Below, piece after piece: positions 1 to 9,516 of a DNA stretch of 64,000 nt. A model generated the notes under the pieces. That model had not been told where the DNA came from. It did not search any database and saw nothing but the letters and a program-made list of their open reading frames with translations. Source of the DNA: Methylococcales bacterium (lineage in GTDB: Bacteria > Pseudomonadota > Gammaproteobacteria > Methylococcales > Methylomonadaceae); assembly GCA_028715725.1 (NCBI GenBank), contig JAQURG010000010.1:34802-98801 (forward strand), read 5' to 3'. Positions within the stretch are counted from its first letter, which is position 1, and every line of letters begins with the position of its first letter. A program made the position numbers and the translations under genes.

Positions 1-2
1 AT

Positions 3-683
3 ATTATACAGGAATACCTGCTTCCGCCTACCTGCATCTTGTGTGGCAATACAGGATTTGGCGGCCGGGATATATGCACTTTGTGTTATCAGCGTTTGCT
101 GAGAAATAATATGTGCTGTTACCGATGCGCCGGAATTTTTGAAACACCCGCCGCTTTGCCCATGCTTTGCGGATATTGCCTGAGTTCGCCTCCGGCCTTT
201 GATGAAACTTATGCGCCCTTTATTTATCAGGGAGAAATACGCCATTTAATTACTTCGTTAAAATTCGGAACTCATTATAAGAATGCCCGATTGCTTGGCC
301 TGTTGTTGTCGGAACATCTGGAAAAGACAGCGCAAAGGCCGGATCTGATTCTGCCGGTTCCTCTGCATAAAGCCCGTTACCGTCAGCGTGGCTTCAATCA
401 GTCTATTGAAATCGCCAAGACGGTTTCCAGGGAGTTACAAATCCCGCTGGATCTGACCAGTTGCCTTAGGCATCGCGACACGCCTCATCAAACCGCTTTA
501 ACCGCCAAACAGCGCCGAAAAAATATAAAAAATGCTTTCTCAATTATCAAGGCTATCCAGGCTCAACATATTGCGATACTCGATGATGTCATGACCACAG
601 GTTCAACCGTACATGAACTGGCCTGTTTATTGAAAAAAACAGGAGTTGGCAAAGTGGATGTCTGGGTTTGTGCAAGGGCTTGA
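3..683 (+). CDS. comF: ComF family phosphoribosyltransferase-like protein, 5' end outside window
   Basis: The frame is open to the left edge, so the N-terminus lies outside the window; an internal TTG at 39 is not a convincing start. Four CxxC pairs in the first 60 residues (CILC, CTLC, CYRC, CGYC) form the zinc-binding N-terminal part typical of ComF. The C-terminal half has the PRPP-type motif ILDDVMTTGST of type I phosphoribosyltransferases and the family signature RQRGFNQS. In competent bacteria ComF acts with ComFA and DprA in DNA uptake; in many gammaproteobacteria the role is unproven (GntX/ComF). It converges with recD, 26 bp away. Confidence 0.9.
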   Translation: MIQEYLLPPTCILCGNTGFGGRDICTLCYQRLLRNNMCCYRCAGIFETPAALPMLCGYCLSSPPAFDETYAPFIYQGEIRHLITSLKFGTHYKNARLLGLLLSEHLEKTAQRPDLILPVPLHKARYRQRGFNQSIEIAKTVSRELQIPLDLTSCLRHRDTPHQTALTAKQRRKNIKNAFSIIKAIQAQHIAILDDVMTTGSTVHELACLLKKTGVGKVDVWVCARA

Positions 684-709
684 CAAAGTTTACAGACTGC
701 AAAAATGAA

Positions 710-2365
710 CTAAAGCAGCTTATCGACCAGGCCGGTGATTCGCTCGACTTTTTGCCTGACTGTTGCGGAGAAAACCGTTTCATCGGCGACCAGTTTAACT
801 GTTTTTCTTGCTCTGGTAATAGCTGTGTACAGCAATTCTTTCGTTAATACCGGATTGATGGTTTCGGGAAGGACGATTAATACTTCCTCAAACTCGGAAC
901 CCTGGCTTTTGTGTATCGTCATCGCATAGACAGTCTCGCAATGCGGCAGGCGGCCGGGTAAATACTTTTTAACACTGCCGTCTGGACGTTGAAAAAACGC
1001 CATCAGTTTTCCGTCCTGGTCTTTATCCGGCATACAAATGCCGATATCGCCATTATAAAGATGCAAGGCTGCATTATTTTGCGTGATCATTACCGGACGG
1101 CCTGAATACCATAAGCCCGACAAATTAATGAGCTTTTGCCCGAACAGCTTCTGTTCCGCCCGATAATTAATGTCGCTGACGCTGTTTTTTCCTTCGCGGT
1201 TTGAACACAATACCTGAAAGCGGCTGAAAGCGCGGTAAATCTCTTCGAATCCGGCTCCTGCTTTAATCAGGCGCAAATAATCTGTTTGTTGGGCTGCCAC
1301 ATAATCGATCAAATTCTGTTCCGGCAGGACGCTATTTTCATTACCCTCGCGCAAAATCTGCCAAGCCGCATCTTCCTGCTGAAGATTGACCGCTACCGCC
1401 AGTTTTCCGATAGCTTCACTAAATCGGTGTGATTTCTTTAACTCCAGCGTATGCTCCGGTAGCGCCAGGGTTAAGTCCGCCAATACTGCGCCCGATTCAA
1501 CCGAAGTCAGCTGATCCTTGTCGCCCAGTAAAATCAACCGGCATCCAGGCTTTAAGGCATCAAGCAGCTTGCTCATCAAGGCCAAATCAACCATTGAGGC
1601 TTCATCGACCACGACCAGATCATAAACCAGCGGACGGACTGCATTATGACGAAAATAAGGGGAGGGCGGTTTCGCGCCCAGCAATCGGTGCAAGGTGGTT
1701 ACCGTTTCGGGAATGTGCGCTTTTATTGTTTCCGAACAGGGCAGCGCAGCCTTGTTAAATCCTATGGATTCCTGAAGACGCATGGCCGCTTTTCCGGTCG
1801 GCGCCGCCAGAGCGATGTGCAGGGGCTCGCTTGCCGACTCCTGCATTAGCGCCAGAATTTTTACCACAGTCGTGGTTTTACCCGTTCCGGGACCGCCTGT
1901 AATAATGCTGAATGACTGTTTAACAGCTATTTCCGCCGCTGCGCGCTGCCAGTCGGTTTCAGTGGCAGCAATGCCGAAATATTTATCAAACAGCGCTGTG
2001 GAATGGGCCGCGATCTTATGCCCACACGCTTCATTTAACCCGATCATCGCTTTTATCTGATTGGCCAGACGGTATTCATAAAACCAGTAACGATGCAGGT
2101 ACAATCGGTCCTGCTCAACAACCAGAGGCAACACTGCGGCAAGCCCGTCTTGGGAATGTTCCACCGCCATCCCCGAGGCAAGCACCAGTTCCCTGTGTTC
2201 ATCATTTAGCCGGATGCAACTATGCCCCTGGCTTTGTTCATAGGAAACAGACTTCGCCAAGTTTTCAAAGGCCTGTTTTTGCATGGGGTCAAAGTTTGTC
2301 CGCTCACCTAGAAAACGGGCAAAAGCAGAGTCAAGGCGACTAAATTGTTGTTCTTCGGAAATCAT
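710..2365 (-). CDS. recD: RecBCD enzyme subunit RecD (exonuclease V alpha subunit)
   Basis: 551 aa, somewhat shorter than the E. coli subunit (about 608). RecD is the 5'-3' helicase of RecBCD, which resects double-strand breaks. Walker A GGPGTGKTTT lies at about residues 157-166, Walker B VVVDEASMVD at about 250-260, followed by LLGDKDQLTSVE and, near the C-terminus, the UvrD-type motifs TIHKSQGSE and LYTAITRARK. It lies downstream of recB on the same strand but is separated from it by about 2 kb holding three genes on the other strand, so the usual recB-recD coupling is lost. No recC is in the window. Confidence 0.95.
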   Translation of the reverse strand: MISEEQQFSRLDSAFARFLGERTNFDPMQKQAFENLAKSVSYEQSQGHSCIRLNDEHRELVLASGMAVEHSQDGLAAVLPLVVEQDRLYLHRYWFYEYRLANQIKAMIGLNEACGHKIAAHSTALFDKYFGIAATETDWQRAAAEIAVKQSFSIITGGPGTGKTTTVVKILALMQESASEPLHIALAAPTGKAAMRLQESIGFNKAALPCSETIKAHIPETVTTLHRLLGAKPPSPYFRHNAVRPLVYDLVVVDEASMVDLALMSKLLDALKPGCRLILLGDKDQLTSVESGAVLADLTLALPEHTLELKKSHRFSEAIGKLAVAVNLQQEDAAWQILREGNENSVLPEQNLIDYVAAQQTDYLRLIKAGAGFEEIYRAFSRFQVLCSNREGKNSVSDINYRAEQKLFGQKLINLSGLWYSGRPVMITQNNAALHLYNGDIGICMPDKDQDGKLMAFFQRPDGSVKKYLPGRLPHCETVYAMTIHKSQGSEFEEVLIVLPETINPVLTKELLYTAITRARKTVKLVADETVFSATVRQKVERITGLVDKLL

Positions 2366-2731
2366 TTTACAGAACTGGTCATGGAGTTGGATGATGTATG
2401 TTATACCTTTCGCAAGGTTTTTCGTGCGCGCTTTGCTGATCAGATCGTCTGAATCTGCTTTTCGATAATTTTTGCAAGCTTTGATTTGAGAAGATATAGT
2501 AATTTACCTCAGATCACAGATTACCCAGCAAAAGTTGTCAATCATTAACCTCTAACAATGGAAGAATGGCCGACCGTTATTTTCTTTCTGGACAGTTCCG
2601 AGGGTATAAGTCTACTATTACCACAGCAGCACTAGCCAGTTTTTCGTATAGCGCAGGCTTTAGTCAGCCATTTTCATGTTTATACGACTTATTTTGTTTA
2701 ATCCTGAATAAAGCCTTCTATGGAGAAAATT
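2366..2731. other. Divergent intergenic region between recD and a secreted-protein gene
   Basis: About 365 bp without a credible ORF. It must hold the promoters of recD (leftward) and of the exported protein gene (rightward). I see no strong sigma-70 pair, tRNA or repeat. Confidence 0.5.
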
Positions 2732-3229
2732 ATGCGCAGTAAAACAGCTCTGCTTGCTTTATTTTGTTTTACCTTATTTTCCGGTCATGCTGTTTGGGCC
2801 GACGAGTCCATTGATATTCCATTTGATGCGCTGCCGGATGCAGTTAAAAAGACCGTTCTGGACACTATGGTCAAAAAAAGTATTACCAAAATAATGAAAA
2901 TCAGTGACAAGGATCATGTTAAATTTGAGATTCAAACGGATAAAACGGAAAACAAAAAAGACATTATTGCTCAGGATATCGTAATTGCAGGCAATGGGAA
3001 AATAATGAAACTGGCCCAGGAAGTTCCTTATTTTGCCTTGCCATTCGAGCAAATGAATGAAATCGAGAAGCGCTATCCCGGCATTAAAGTTAATGAGCTC
3101 GAATCAGTCGAAATCCATTATTTTGATGTCCTGGGTGCAGTTAATGGCCAAAATGTTAAATTCAGAATGTTTGCGAATGGCGCAATAGAAGAGATTCAGT
3201 CTGATCAAAAACCGGCGACTGCTCAATAA
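2732..3229 (+). CDS. Exported PepSY-like protein of unknown function
   Basis: 165 aa. An ATG at 2720 is possible, but the ATG at 2732 has GGAG six bases ahead and starts a clean signal peptide (MRSKTALLAL..., hydrophobic to about residue 20, cleavage near VWA-DE). The mature part holds two similar units, each starting with a proline/leucine-rich helix (IPFDALPDAV, LPFEQMNEIE) and running into beta strands with a final NGxIxE/K pattern. That resembles the PepSY/BLIP-like fold of periplasmic inhibitor-like proteins. The family call rests on pattern only. The next gene starts 29 bp later, so the two may be co-transcribed. Confidence 0.6.
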   Translation: MRSKTALLALFCFTLFSGHAVWADESIDIPFDALPDAVKKTVLDTMVKKSITKIMKISDKDHVKFEIQTDKTENKKDIIAQDIVIAGNGKIMKLAQEVPYFALPFEQMNEIEKRYPGIKVNELESVEIHYFDVLGAVNGQNVKFRMFANGAIEEIQSDQKPATAQ

Positions 3230-3257
3230 AATCATCTTGTCAGAAGGCTTAAAACTT

Positions 3258-3620
3258 ATGGCTCAACAGCAAAGTGGTCACTTAATCTTGAAAATTTTAG
3301 CCGTCGGGGGACTGATAGCCGCTCTTGTTTACTTTTTCCATCCCGGAACAGGGCAGTTTAGCCTTGTTATTAACGGTCAGCCGGTCGCTGAGCCTTTAGT
3401 TCGCTTTGCGGCTATCCCGGCATTGCTGATAGTCATGTTTTTTACCGCCGTCCTTATGCTTCTGGCTTTTTTTGGCGTAGGCCTCTTTATCTTTCTGGCC
3501 GCATTAGCTTTTTTCGGATGGGGTGTTTTTATTGTTGCCCCTTATTTTTGGCCGGTGCTGGCTATTATTTTTCTGATAATTTTATTAATGTCATTCGGTG
3601 ATAATAAAAACAGCCTGTGA
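3258..3620 (+). CDS. Small multi-pass inner-membrane protein, hypothetical
   Basis: 120 aa. The frame is open back to a TTG at 3237, but the ATG at 3258 follows an AGAAGG Shine-Dalgarno sequence and is preferred. Three to four hydrophobic segments cover most of the chain: about residues 9-26, 45-67, 70-85 and 90-110. Between the first two is a short polar loop (TGQFSLVINGQPV). No catalytic motif is visible and I do not recognise the family. It sits just behind the exported PepSY-like gene, so an envelope role is possible. Confidence 0.55.
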   Translation: MAQQQSGHLILKILAVGGLIAALVYFFHPGTGQFSLVINGQPVAEPLVRFAAIPALLIVMFFTAVLMLLAFFGVGLFIFLAALAFFGWGVFIVAPYFWPVLAIIFLIILLMSFGDNKNSL

Positions 3621-3876
3621 CTTTTGGCGCTTGGGTTATAGCGATAATGGCTATGGATATTTTAAAAAGTGAATGGATTATTAGCCGATTTTAATTAATG
3701 GTGAACGAATCAAGACGGGGCTTCGGAGACACACGAAGCAGACCACCGGCTTGAGATGTATCACGGTAAACTGCCTTTGTTCAGGACAGCCGCTTGCTGT
3801 TCTTGCGGTTACTCATTTCCGTAAGCTGGCTTCTCTGCAAGGGTAAAATCCACCATTGGTCTAAAGGAAAAAAGCG

Positions 3877-4221
3877 ATGAAATTCAATATTGGAAGATGG
3901 GCAGTGGTTATTCTCATGAGCTTGCTTATGTTAAATTGTTCCAGCATACGCGCGAGAAATGATATCTCCGCTAACGAATGGACAGTCTATCCCGGCATCA
4001 AGAAGGACATAAAAGAAACGGGTGAGCTGTTTGGCGGCAAGCGTTCGGAATCGGGTTGGGTCAAAGGGCTAATTACCAGTTTCCTTATTATCGATCTGCC
4101 TTTTTCGGCCGTCTTCGATACGATTGTAGCGCCTTATGATCTGTATCGGATTAATGCCTCGGAGTCCACCGTCGAAAGGGGCAAACCTCAAAATGGCCTT
4201 GGACGCGATAAGGCGCCTTAA
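3877..4221 (+). CDS. YceK/YidQ family (DUF1375) lipoprotein
   Basis: 114 aa with a type II signal peptide: a positively charged start, a hydrophobic core and the lipobox LMLNC with Cys at about residue 21. The pattern VYPGIKKD..., then LIIDLPFSAVFDTIVAPYDL, matches the YPGT...LDMPF(T/S)AV.DT...P.D core of the YceK/YidQ lipoproteins. The function of this family is unknown; outer-membrane or periplasmic attachment through lipid is expected. The start ATG has AAAGGA about ten bases upstream. It converges on recB. Confidence 0.8.
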   Translation: MKFNIGRWAVVILMSLLMLNCSSIRARNDISANEWTVYPGIKKDIKETGELFGGKRSESGWVKGLITSFLIIDLPFSAVFDTIVAPYDLYRINASESTVERGKPQNGLGRDKAP

Positions 4222-4332
4222 TGCGGCGGCGCTCTACGGACAGTCTGAATTAAATGTCCCGTGTCAATTTGAAATCCCTGTCGGTAATCATTATGGGCAG
4301 GAAAGCGTCACTCAGGGATTGACTTGCAGTCT

Positions 4333-7300
4333 TTATCCGAACAATGCCGCCAATGCTTCAACCTTGTCAAAATCGGGCCGGTCTTGATAAACTCCGCTCA
4401 TAGCCAGCTCCGGCTGCATGCCGCGCACGAATAAGTAGCGTATGCCGCCGAAATGCGTTTCATAGTCATAATCGGGCAGGCGGTTTTGCAAGTAGCGATG
4501 CAGCGCTACCGTATATATCCAGTATTGCAATCCGTAGTTGTGTTCACGCATGGCGTAAGTCAAAGTGTCGGGGCTGTAGTCCGGCAGCCCGTTGGTTTTA
4601 TAATCCATGACATAATAAAGACCCTTGTATTCACAAACAAGGTCTATGAAACCGGTCAGATAGCCGCACATCTGTTTGCCGGTCAAGTGCTGAAAAGCCG
4701 GCGTATCCTTTAAGATATAATTAATTTGATCCGCATTCATCGTCTGCATGGATAAATAAAACGGCATTTCTTTTAAACAGCGATTTTCCGACAGATTCAT
4801 CAGACAAAAATCAGAATCCATGTCAGATAACGGCGTGGCGACAACGGCTTGTAAAAGTGCATCGATGATTTCCGGCTGCTCCAGTTTCAAGCCATAACGC
4901 TGGCAGGCTTTATCGCGTTGTTCGGAAATATCTTTGCCCTGTGCCAGATCGATAAAGCTATTATTTTCCAGTAAATCATGGATAACATTACCGGTATGCG
5001 CGCCTCTGGGCAATTCCATAGGCGCTTGTATAGATTTTTCCTGTTGCTCCCTTGCTTTATCTTCGGGTAATTCAGGCGCTTCATCCAGGCTTAGTGCCGA
5101 TAACGCCGTATAACTGCTCATTTGCCAGTAGGTATACAATGATCTTTTGCGTTTTTTCGCAAGATATTCAACGTATGGGGCTGCTTTTTGATAATTGCCG
5201 TTTATTGCGCACGGCACATCCAGTAATTGGTAGTCGAAGGCATGTTCTGCCCGGGCTTTAAATTCTTGCAACAGGATTTGCTGCCGGCAAAAATCAGCAT
5301 CTGTAAAACCGAGAAGCCAGGCCATAGCTGAATCATTGGCTGCATTTTCAAAACGCGCATCCGCCCAAACAATATAACAGCGGTATTTGGCGCGCGTCGC
5401 TGCTACATAAAACACTCGCAAATCTTCCGCCAATTCTTCTTTTAACGCCTGCGCCCGGTGCAGTTCAAAATCTTCCGATCCTAAATCGACAATCATGCGG
5501 CCTTTGCTGTCATTTTCCTGTATCGGAGCATGACATTTAAGCAAGGATTTTTCATTATTTAAACGGTTACTGCGCTGCCAAAGGCAGGGGCAAAATACAA
5601 CCGGATATTCCAGCCCTTTGGACCGGTGCATCGTGACAATCTTGACCGCATCATCATCACTTTCAAGACGCAACTGCTGGTTTTCCGCGCTGCTTTTTTC
5701 GCAATCGGCTCTGCTAACGGCTGTTCTTAGCCAGTCCACGGTTTTATTAATAGCTAAATGATCATCAATCGCCGCTTGTTGCACCAGTTCGATTAAATGA
5801 TACAGATTGGTCAACTGTCTTTCGGCAGTCAGCGTTTTTGACAGGTTCGCCCTGATGTTTTCCTGTGCCAGCACACGCTGCATCATCGCCATCAAACCGG
5901 TTTGCTGCCAGTCCTGATAATAAGTCAAGAATCTGGACATCCAGCTATCCAGTGCCGTATCGTCATTGATAAGCTGGTGAAAAGTCGGACCATCGAGGCC
6001 AAACCAGTCTAATGTTAACGCCTGTTTAAGCAAGCCGGTATCGCCGGGGCTGGCGATGGCCTGCAACAGAATGTATAAGTCGGCCGCCTCCTGTGCAGCA
6101 AAAACGGATTCCGTACTGTTCAAAACAGAAGGTACGCCGGCACCGCGTAATGCCGCTTGGTAATCCCTGGCTTGCTGGTTTGTTCTTACCAGAATGGCGA
6201 TGTCTTTGGGCTGTAAGGCCCGGTTACTTGGTTGAAGCGTGTAATCGCTGTTCAATAGATCGACCACTTCATTGATAGCAGCAGTGCGGATGGCTTCTTC
6301 GGCATCCTTGCGGTCAGGTCGCCAGCATCCTGTTTTGCTGTCGCTTTCAGGCAATTGCCATAGCATCATCGGAGCGACGGCTTGCCCTGCCAAATGCAAT
6401 GCGCCATCACTTGCAGATTTAGCCGGTTCCACATCCTTAAACGTCAGGTCTTCGAGCAAAAACGCCTGTTCTCGTTGAAATAATGTATTGACCGCTATGA
6501 CCAGATATGGATGCGAGCGCCAGTTTTTGCCTAGAGTAAATTGATGCTCTGCCTGTTTTTGCGCATCCAGATAGGAGTAAATATCGGCGCCCCGAAATTT
6601 ATAAATGGCCTGCTTGGGATCTCCGATCAGGTATAGGTACTGGCTGGGCGCTGCAAAAATGGAAGAAAAAATAAACCACTGGCTGTCATCGGTATCCTGG
6701 AATTCATCGATTAAAGCGACTTCAAAGCGCTGCTGCAATTCAGCGATCAGCAGAATGCCATTTTCTCCCTGTAGCGCCTCAGCCAGTCGAGTGATCAGAT
6801 TATCAAACGACATCACATTCAGTTGCTGTAGCCGTTTATCCAGCTCTATACGCAAGGTCTCCAGCAGCGTTCTGCGAAATATCAGCGTGATTTTTGCAAG
6901 CGCTTTAGCCAGTGCATCGAAAGGAGCCGTGTTGATCTTCAATCCGGCCAAATAGTCAGCTTTACGCTGCGCGCTGGTTTGAGTTTTATTAGCTCTGAAT
7001 TGATTGCCGTTTAACGCATCGGTTAAACCGTTGCCGGTTAATAAGGCAAAAGCATCGGCGCAAGGAATTTGTGTTGTATGGCCTTGCAACCAATTGTTTA
7101 ATGAACAACAGTGCTGCTCGAAAGCGCCGGTATAGCTGGGCTTGAATTTCTGGTCTGTAAAGTTCTCTGTCAGGGATTTTACACATTGTTCCAGCTCGAT
7201 TTTTGCCGAATCGACAAGCTCTTGCAATTTTTTTAATGCAATATCCAGATTTTCAGCAAGGGGGAAAATAAGGACATGGTCGGCAATAAAATCGATACTG

Positions 7301-7863
7301 GCCAGCAGTTGATCAGGCGTTTTATAGTCGGCGGTTAATACAGCGGCTTCCCAGGCCGAACGGCTATAAAGCTGCTGCCGCCAAAAATCATCTGCACAAG
7401 CCTGTTTAATTGCCGCCAGGTCGTCGGTCAACTCAGCATCGAATAATTGCCCGCTTTCCAGTGCATGTTCCCGCAAGACGCGCTGGCAAAAGCCATGTAT
7501 GGTAAAAATCCCGGCCTGATCGATATTCAGCAGCGCCAGGGCCAGACGTTGTTTGACCCGTTCCGGTTCAATGCTGAGATTATTCAACCAGTCGATGACA
7601 GAGCTGTCCACCTTATCTGTCTGTCCATTCAAAGCCCTCTTGGCTTCGGCCAGCCGACTGCGTATACGGTCCTTAAGTTCTTCGGTTGCCGCCTTCGTAA
7701 AAGTGACGATCAGCGCCTTATCAATCGCGAGGCCTTGTTCAACCACAAAGCGTAAAACCAGCATCGCTATCGCATAGGTTTTTCCGGTTCCGGCGCTGGC
7801 TTCGATCAGGTTTACCCCTCTCAGCAACTCTGTCTGCACCGGATCAAAATGCCTGGTTTCCAT
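4333..7863 (-). CDS. recB: RecBCD enzyme subunit RecB (exonuclease V beta subunit)
   Basis: 1176 aa, close to the usual 1180. RecB is the 3'-5' helicase and nuclease of RecBCD. Walker A EASAGTGKTYA is at about residues 22-32. Further helicase motifs are VALIDEFQDTD, LIGDPKQAIYKFRG and VTMHRSKGLEYPVVF. The C-terminal RecB nuclease domain shows GFIDLV...YYVMDYKTN with the metal-binding Asp and the catalytic Lys. The ATG at 7863 is preferred over a TTG one codon upstream. No recC is adjacent: upstream is a decayed transporter gene and then cca. Confidence 0.96.
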   Translation of the reverse strand: METRHFDPVQTELLRGVNLIEASAGTGKTYAIAMLVLRFVVEQGLAIDKALIVTFTKAATEELKDRIRSRLAEAKRALNGQTDKVDSSVIDWLNNLSIEPERVKQRLALALLNIDQAGIFTIHGFCQRVLREHALESGQLFDAELTDDLAAIKQACADDFWRQQLYSRSAWEAAVLTADYKTPDQLLASIDFIADHVLIFPLAENLDIALKKLQELVDSAKIELEQCVKSLTENFTDQKFKPSYTGAFEQHCCSLNNWLQGHTTQIPCADAFALLTGNGLTDALNGNQFRANKTQTSAQRKADYLAGLKINTAPFDALAKALAKITLIFRRTLLETLRIELDKRLQQLNVMSFDNLITRLAEALQGENGILLIAELQQRFEVALIDEFQDTDDSQWFIFSSIFAAPSQYLYLIGDPKQAIYKFRGADIYSYLDAQKQAEHQFTLGKNWRSHPYLVIAVNTLFQREQAFLLEDLTFKDVEPAKSASDGALHLAGQAVAPMMLWQLPESDSKTGCWRPDRKDAEEAIRTAAINEVVDLLNSDYTLQPSNRALQPKDIAILVRTNQQARDYQAALRGAGVPSVLNSTESVFAAQEAADLYILLQAIASPGDTGLLKQALTLDWFGLDGPTFHQLINDDTALDSWMSRFLTYYQDWQQTGLMAMMQRVLAQENIRANLSKTLTAERQLTNLYHLIELVQQAAIDDHLAINKTVDWLRTAVSRADCEKSSAENQQLRLESDDDAVKIVTMHRSKGLEYPVVFCPCLWQRSNRLNNEKSLLKCHAPIQENDSKGRMIVDLGSEDFELHRAQALKEELAEDLRVFYVAATRAKYRCYIVWADARFENAANDSAMAWLLGFTDADFCRQQILLQEFKARAEHAFDYQLLDVPCAINGNYQKAAPYVEYLAKKRKRSLYTYWQMSSYTALSALSLDEAPELPEDKAREQQEKSIQAPMELPRGAHTGNVIHDLLENNSFIDLAQGKDISEQRDKACQRYGLKLEQPEIIDALLQAVVATPLSDMDSDFCLMNLSENRCLKEMPFYLSMQTMNADQINYILKDTPAFQHLTGKQMCGYLTGFIDLVCEYKGLYYVMDYKTNGLPDYSPDTLTYAMREHNYGLQYWIYTVALHRYLQNRLPDYDYETHFGGIRYLFVRGMQPELAMSGVYQDRPDFDKVEALAALFG

Positions 7864-7881
7864 CAATGAACTCTTCGTTAA

Positions 7882-8121
7882 TTATCTGATTTTTATAAAG
7901 ATACAGAGGTGCGTTAAAACCGAGGAGATTGCCGTCAAAATAATCGTTGCCAATGAGGTAGACACGGCCATCAGCATGACCTATTCAGTAGGAAAGCCCT
8001 GCGTTGAAAACAAAAATACCAGTGCCGGTACAATAACCAGTCCGCCGCCTATGCCGAAAAGTCCGGCCAACAGTCCGGCGACGATACCCAATAAAATACT
8101 TGCCGAAAAAATTTCTACCAC
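7882..8121 (-). pseudogene. Remnant of a TauE/SafE-type membrane transporter
   Basis: Reading from a GTG at 8121, with AAGAAGG just upstream, gives a typical TauE/SafE N-terminus: a hydrophobic helix ILLGIVAGLLAGLFGIGGGL, then VIVPALVFLF. A TAG at 7981-7983 interrupts it after 46 codons. The same frame resumes with VMLMAVSTSLATIILTAISSVLTH, which matches the next stretch of the family, and then runs out after about 80 codons where some 250 are expected. A nonsense mutation plus 3' truncation is the simplest reading. The break lies directly upstream of recB, so a deletion may have joined the two. Confidence 0.75.
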
Positions 8122-8244
8122 AAAACCCTTCTTTTTGTAACCACTTATGCTGATTCGATAGAAGAAACAGGCATCTATTTATGCCGCTTTTACCATTAAG
8201 CTTGTGATATTCTAATCGCAATGCAACCATCTTATCCTAAGTTA

Positions 8245-9477
8245 ATGGAAATATACCTTGTAGGCGGCGCTGTTCGCGACAAATTACTTAATTTTCCGGT
8301 TCAGGAGCAGGACTGGGTAGTGCTGGGCGAAACGCCTGAATCAATGGTAAAGCAGGGCTTTAGACCTGTCGGCAAGGATTTTCCTGTATTTCTGCATCCG
8401 CAAAGCCATGAAGAATACGCCCTGGCCAGAACCGAAAGAAAAACCGCGCCCGGCTATAAAGGCTTTGTAATCCATGCAGCGCCCGATGTCAGCCTGGAGC
8501 AGGATTTAATGCGCCGGGATTTAACTATCAATGCGATGGTAATGACTCCTGATGGAAAACTGGTTGATCCCTACAACGGAAAACAGGACCTTGAAAACCG
8601 GATCTTCCGTCATATTTCACCGGCCTTTGCCGAAGACCCGGTGCGTATTTTGCGCGTAGCGCGTTTTGCTGCACGCTATCGGCATCTCGGCTTCAAAGTG
8701 GCGGAAGAAACCAGGGCACTGATGCAGGCTATGGTGGAAGCCGGAGAAGTGGATTTTCTTGTCCCTGAGCGCGTATGGGCGGAATTGTTTAAAGCGCTTG
8801 GCGAACAGTCGCCATCGGCTTTTTTCTTTACCTTAAAAGATTGCGCTGCATTGGAAAAAGTCTTCCCTGAAATAAACCGTTTATTCGGTGTGCCGCAACC
8901 GGAGCAATATCACCCGGAAATCGATACCGGTTTGCATACTATGCTCTGTCTGGAAAAGGCGGCTCTTCTATCGGCTCGTCCTGAAGTCAGATTTGCGGCG
9001 CTCGTTCATGATCTCGGCAAAGCTTTATCGCCGGAAGAGCACTGGCCGCATCACTATAACCATGAAAAAAAAGGCCTGCCGGTACTGGAACAATTATGCG
9101 CCCGTCTTCGTGTGCCTAACGTCTTTAAAACACTGGCTATTCAGGTCATGCAATATCACACTCATTGTCATCGGGCTTTTGAATTACGCGCTTCAACATT
9201 GACCGATGTGTTAGCCGCATTAGGCGCATTTAAACCCCGGAATACGCTGGATGAGTTTTTACTGGCCTGCGAGGCGGATGCCAAAGGCCGCACCGGCTTC
9301 GAACAGATTCCTTACCCTCAGGCCGAAATGTTCAGGCTGGCGGCTAAAGCGGCAGCCAGTGTGGATACCTCCGCTATTTTGAACAGCGGACTTCAAGGCG
9401 AGAAAATAGGTGAAGCCATTCGCCGCCTGCGCGTTAAAGCCGTTGCTAACGTTATCAACGACTACAAAAAAATGTAA
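8245..9477 (+). CDS. cca: CCA-adding enzyme (tRNA nucleotidyltransferase)
   Basis: About 410 aa, as in E. coli (412). It adds or repairs the 3'-CCA of tRNAs. The N-terminus IYLVGGAVRDKLL carries the nucleotidyltransferase GG signature, followed by QDWVVLG, RRDLTINAM and RILRVARFAARY. An HD phosphohydrolase domain follows (ALVHDLGKALSP, then HHYNHEKKG), which marks the bacterial type 1 enzyme with phosphatase activity. An ATG at 8221 is also in frame, but the family start MEIYLVGG fits 8245. Confidence 0.95.
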   Translation: MEIYLVGGAVRDKLLNFPVQEQDWVVLGETPESMVKQGFRPVGKDFPVFLHPQSHEEYALARTERKTAPGYKGFVIHAAPDVSLEQDLMRRDLTINAMVMTPDGKLVDPYNGKQDLENRIFRHISPAFAEDPVRILRVARFAARYRHLGFKVAEETRALMQAMVEAGEVDFLVPERVWAELFKALGEQSPSAFFFTLKDCAALEKVFPEINRLFGVPQPEQYHPEIDTGLHTMLCLEKAALLSARPEVRFAALVHDLGKALSPEEHWPHHYNHEKKGLPVLEQLCARLRVPNVFKTLAIQVMQYHTHCHRAFELRASTLTDVLAALGAFKPRNTLDEFLLACEADAKGRTGFEQIPYPQAEMFRLAAKAAASVDTSAILNSGLQGEKIGEAIRRLRVKAVANVINDYKKM

Positions 9478-9516
9478 AATGATCCTTCTTCTTTAACCAG
9501 ACCTGGACCTGATCTT

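Noticed and set aside
7985..8230. 81-residue ORF on the minus strand
   Set aside because: It is a shadow of the TauE remnant in another frame; its composition (many Arg and Gly from shifted hydrophobic codons) is not protein-like.
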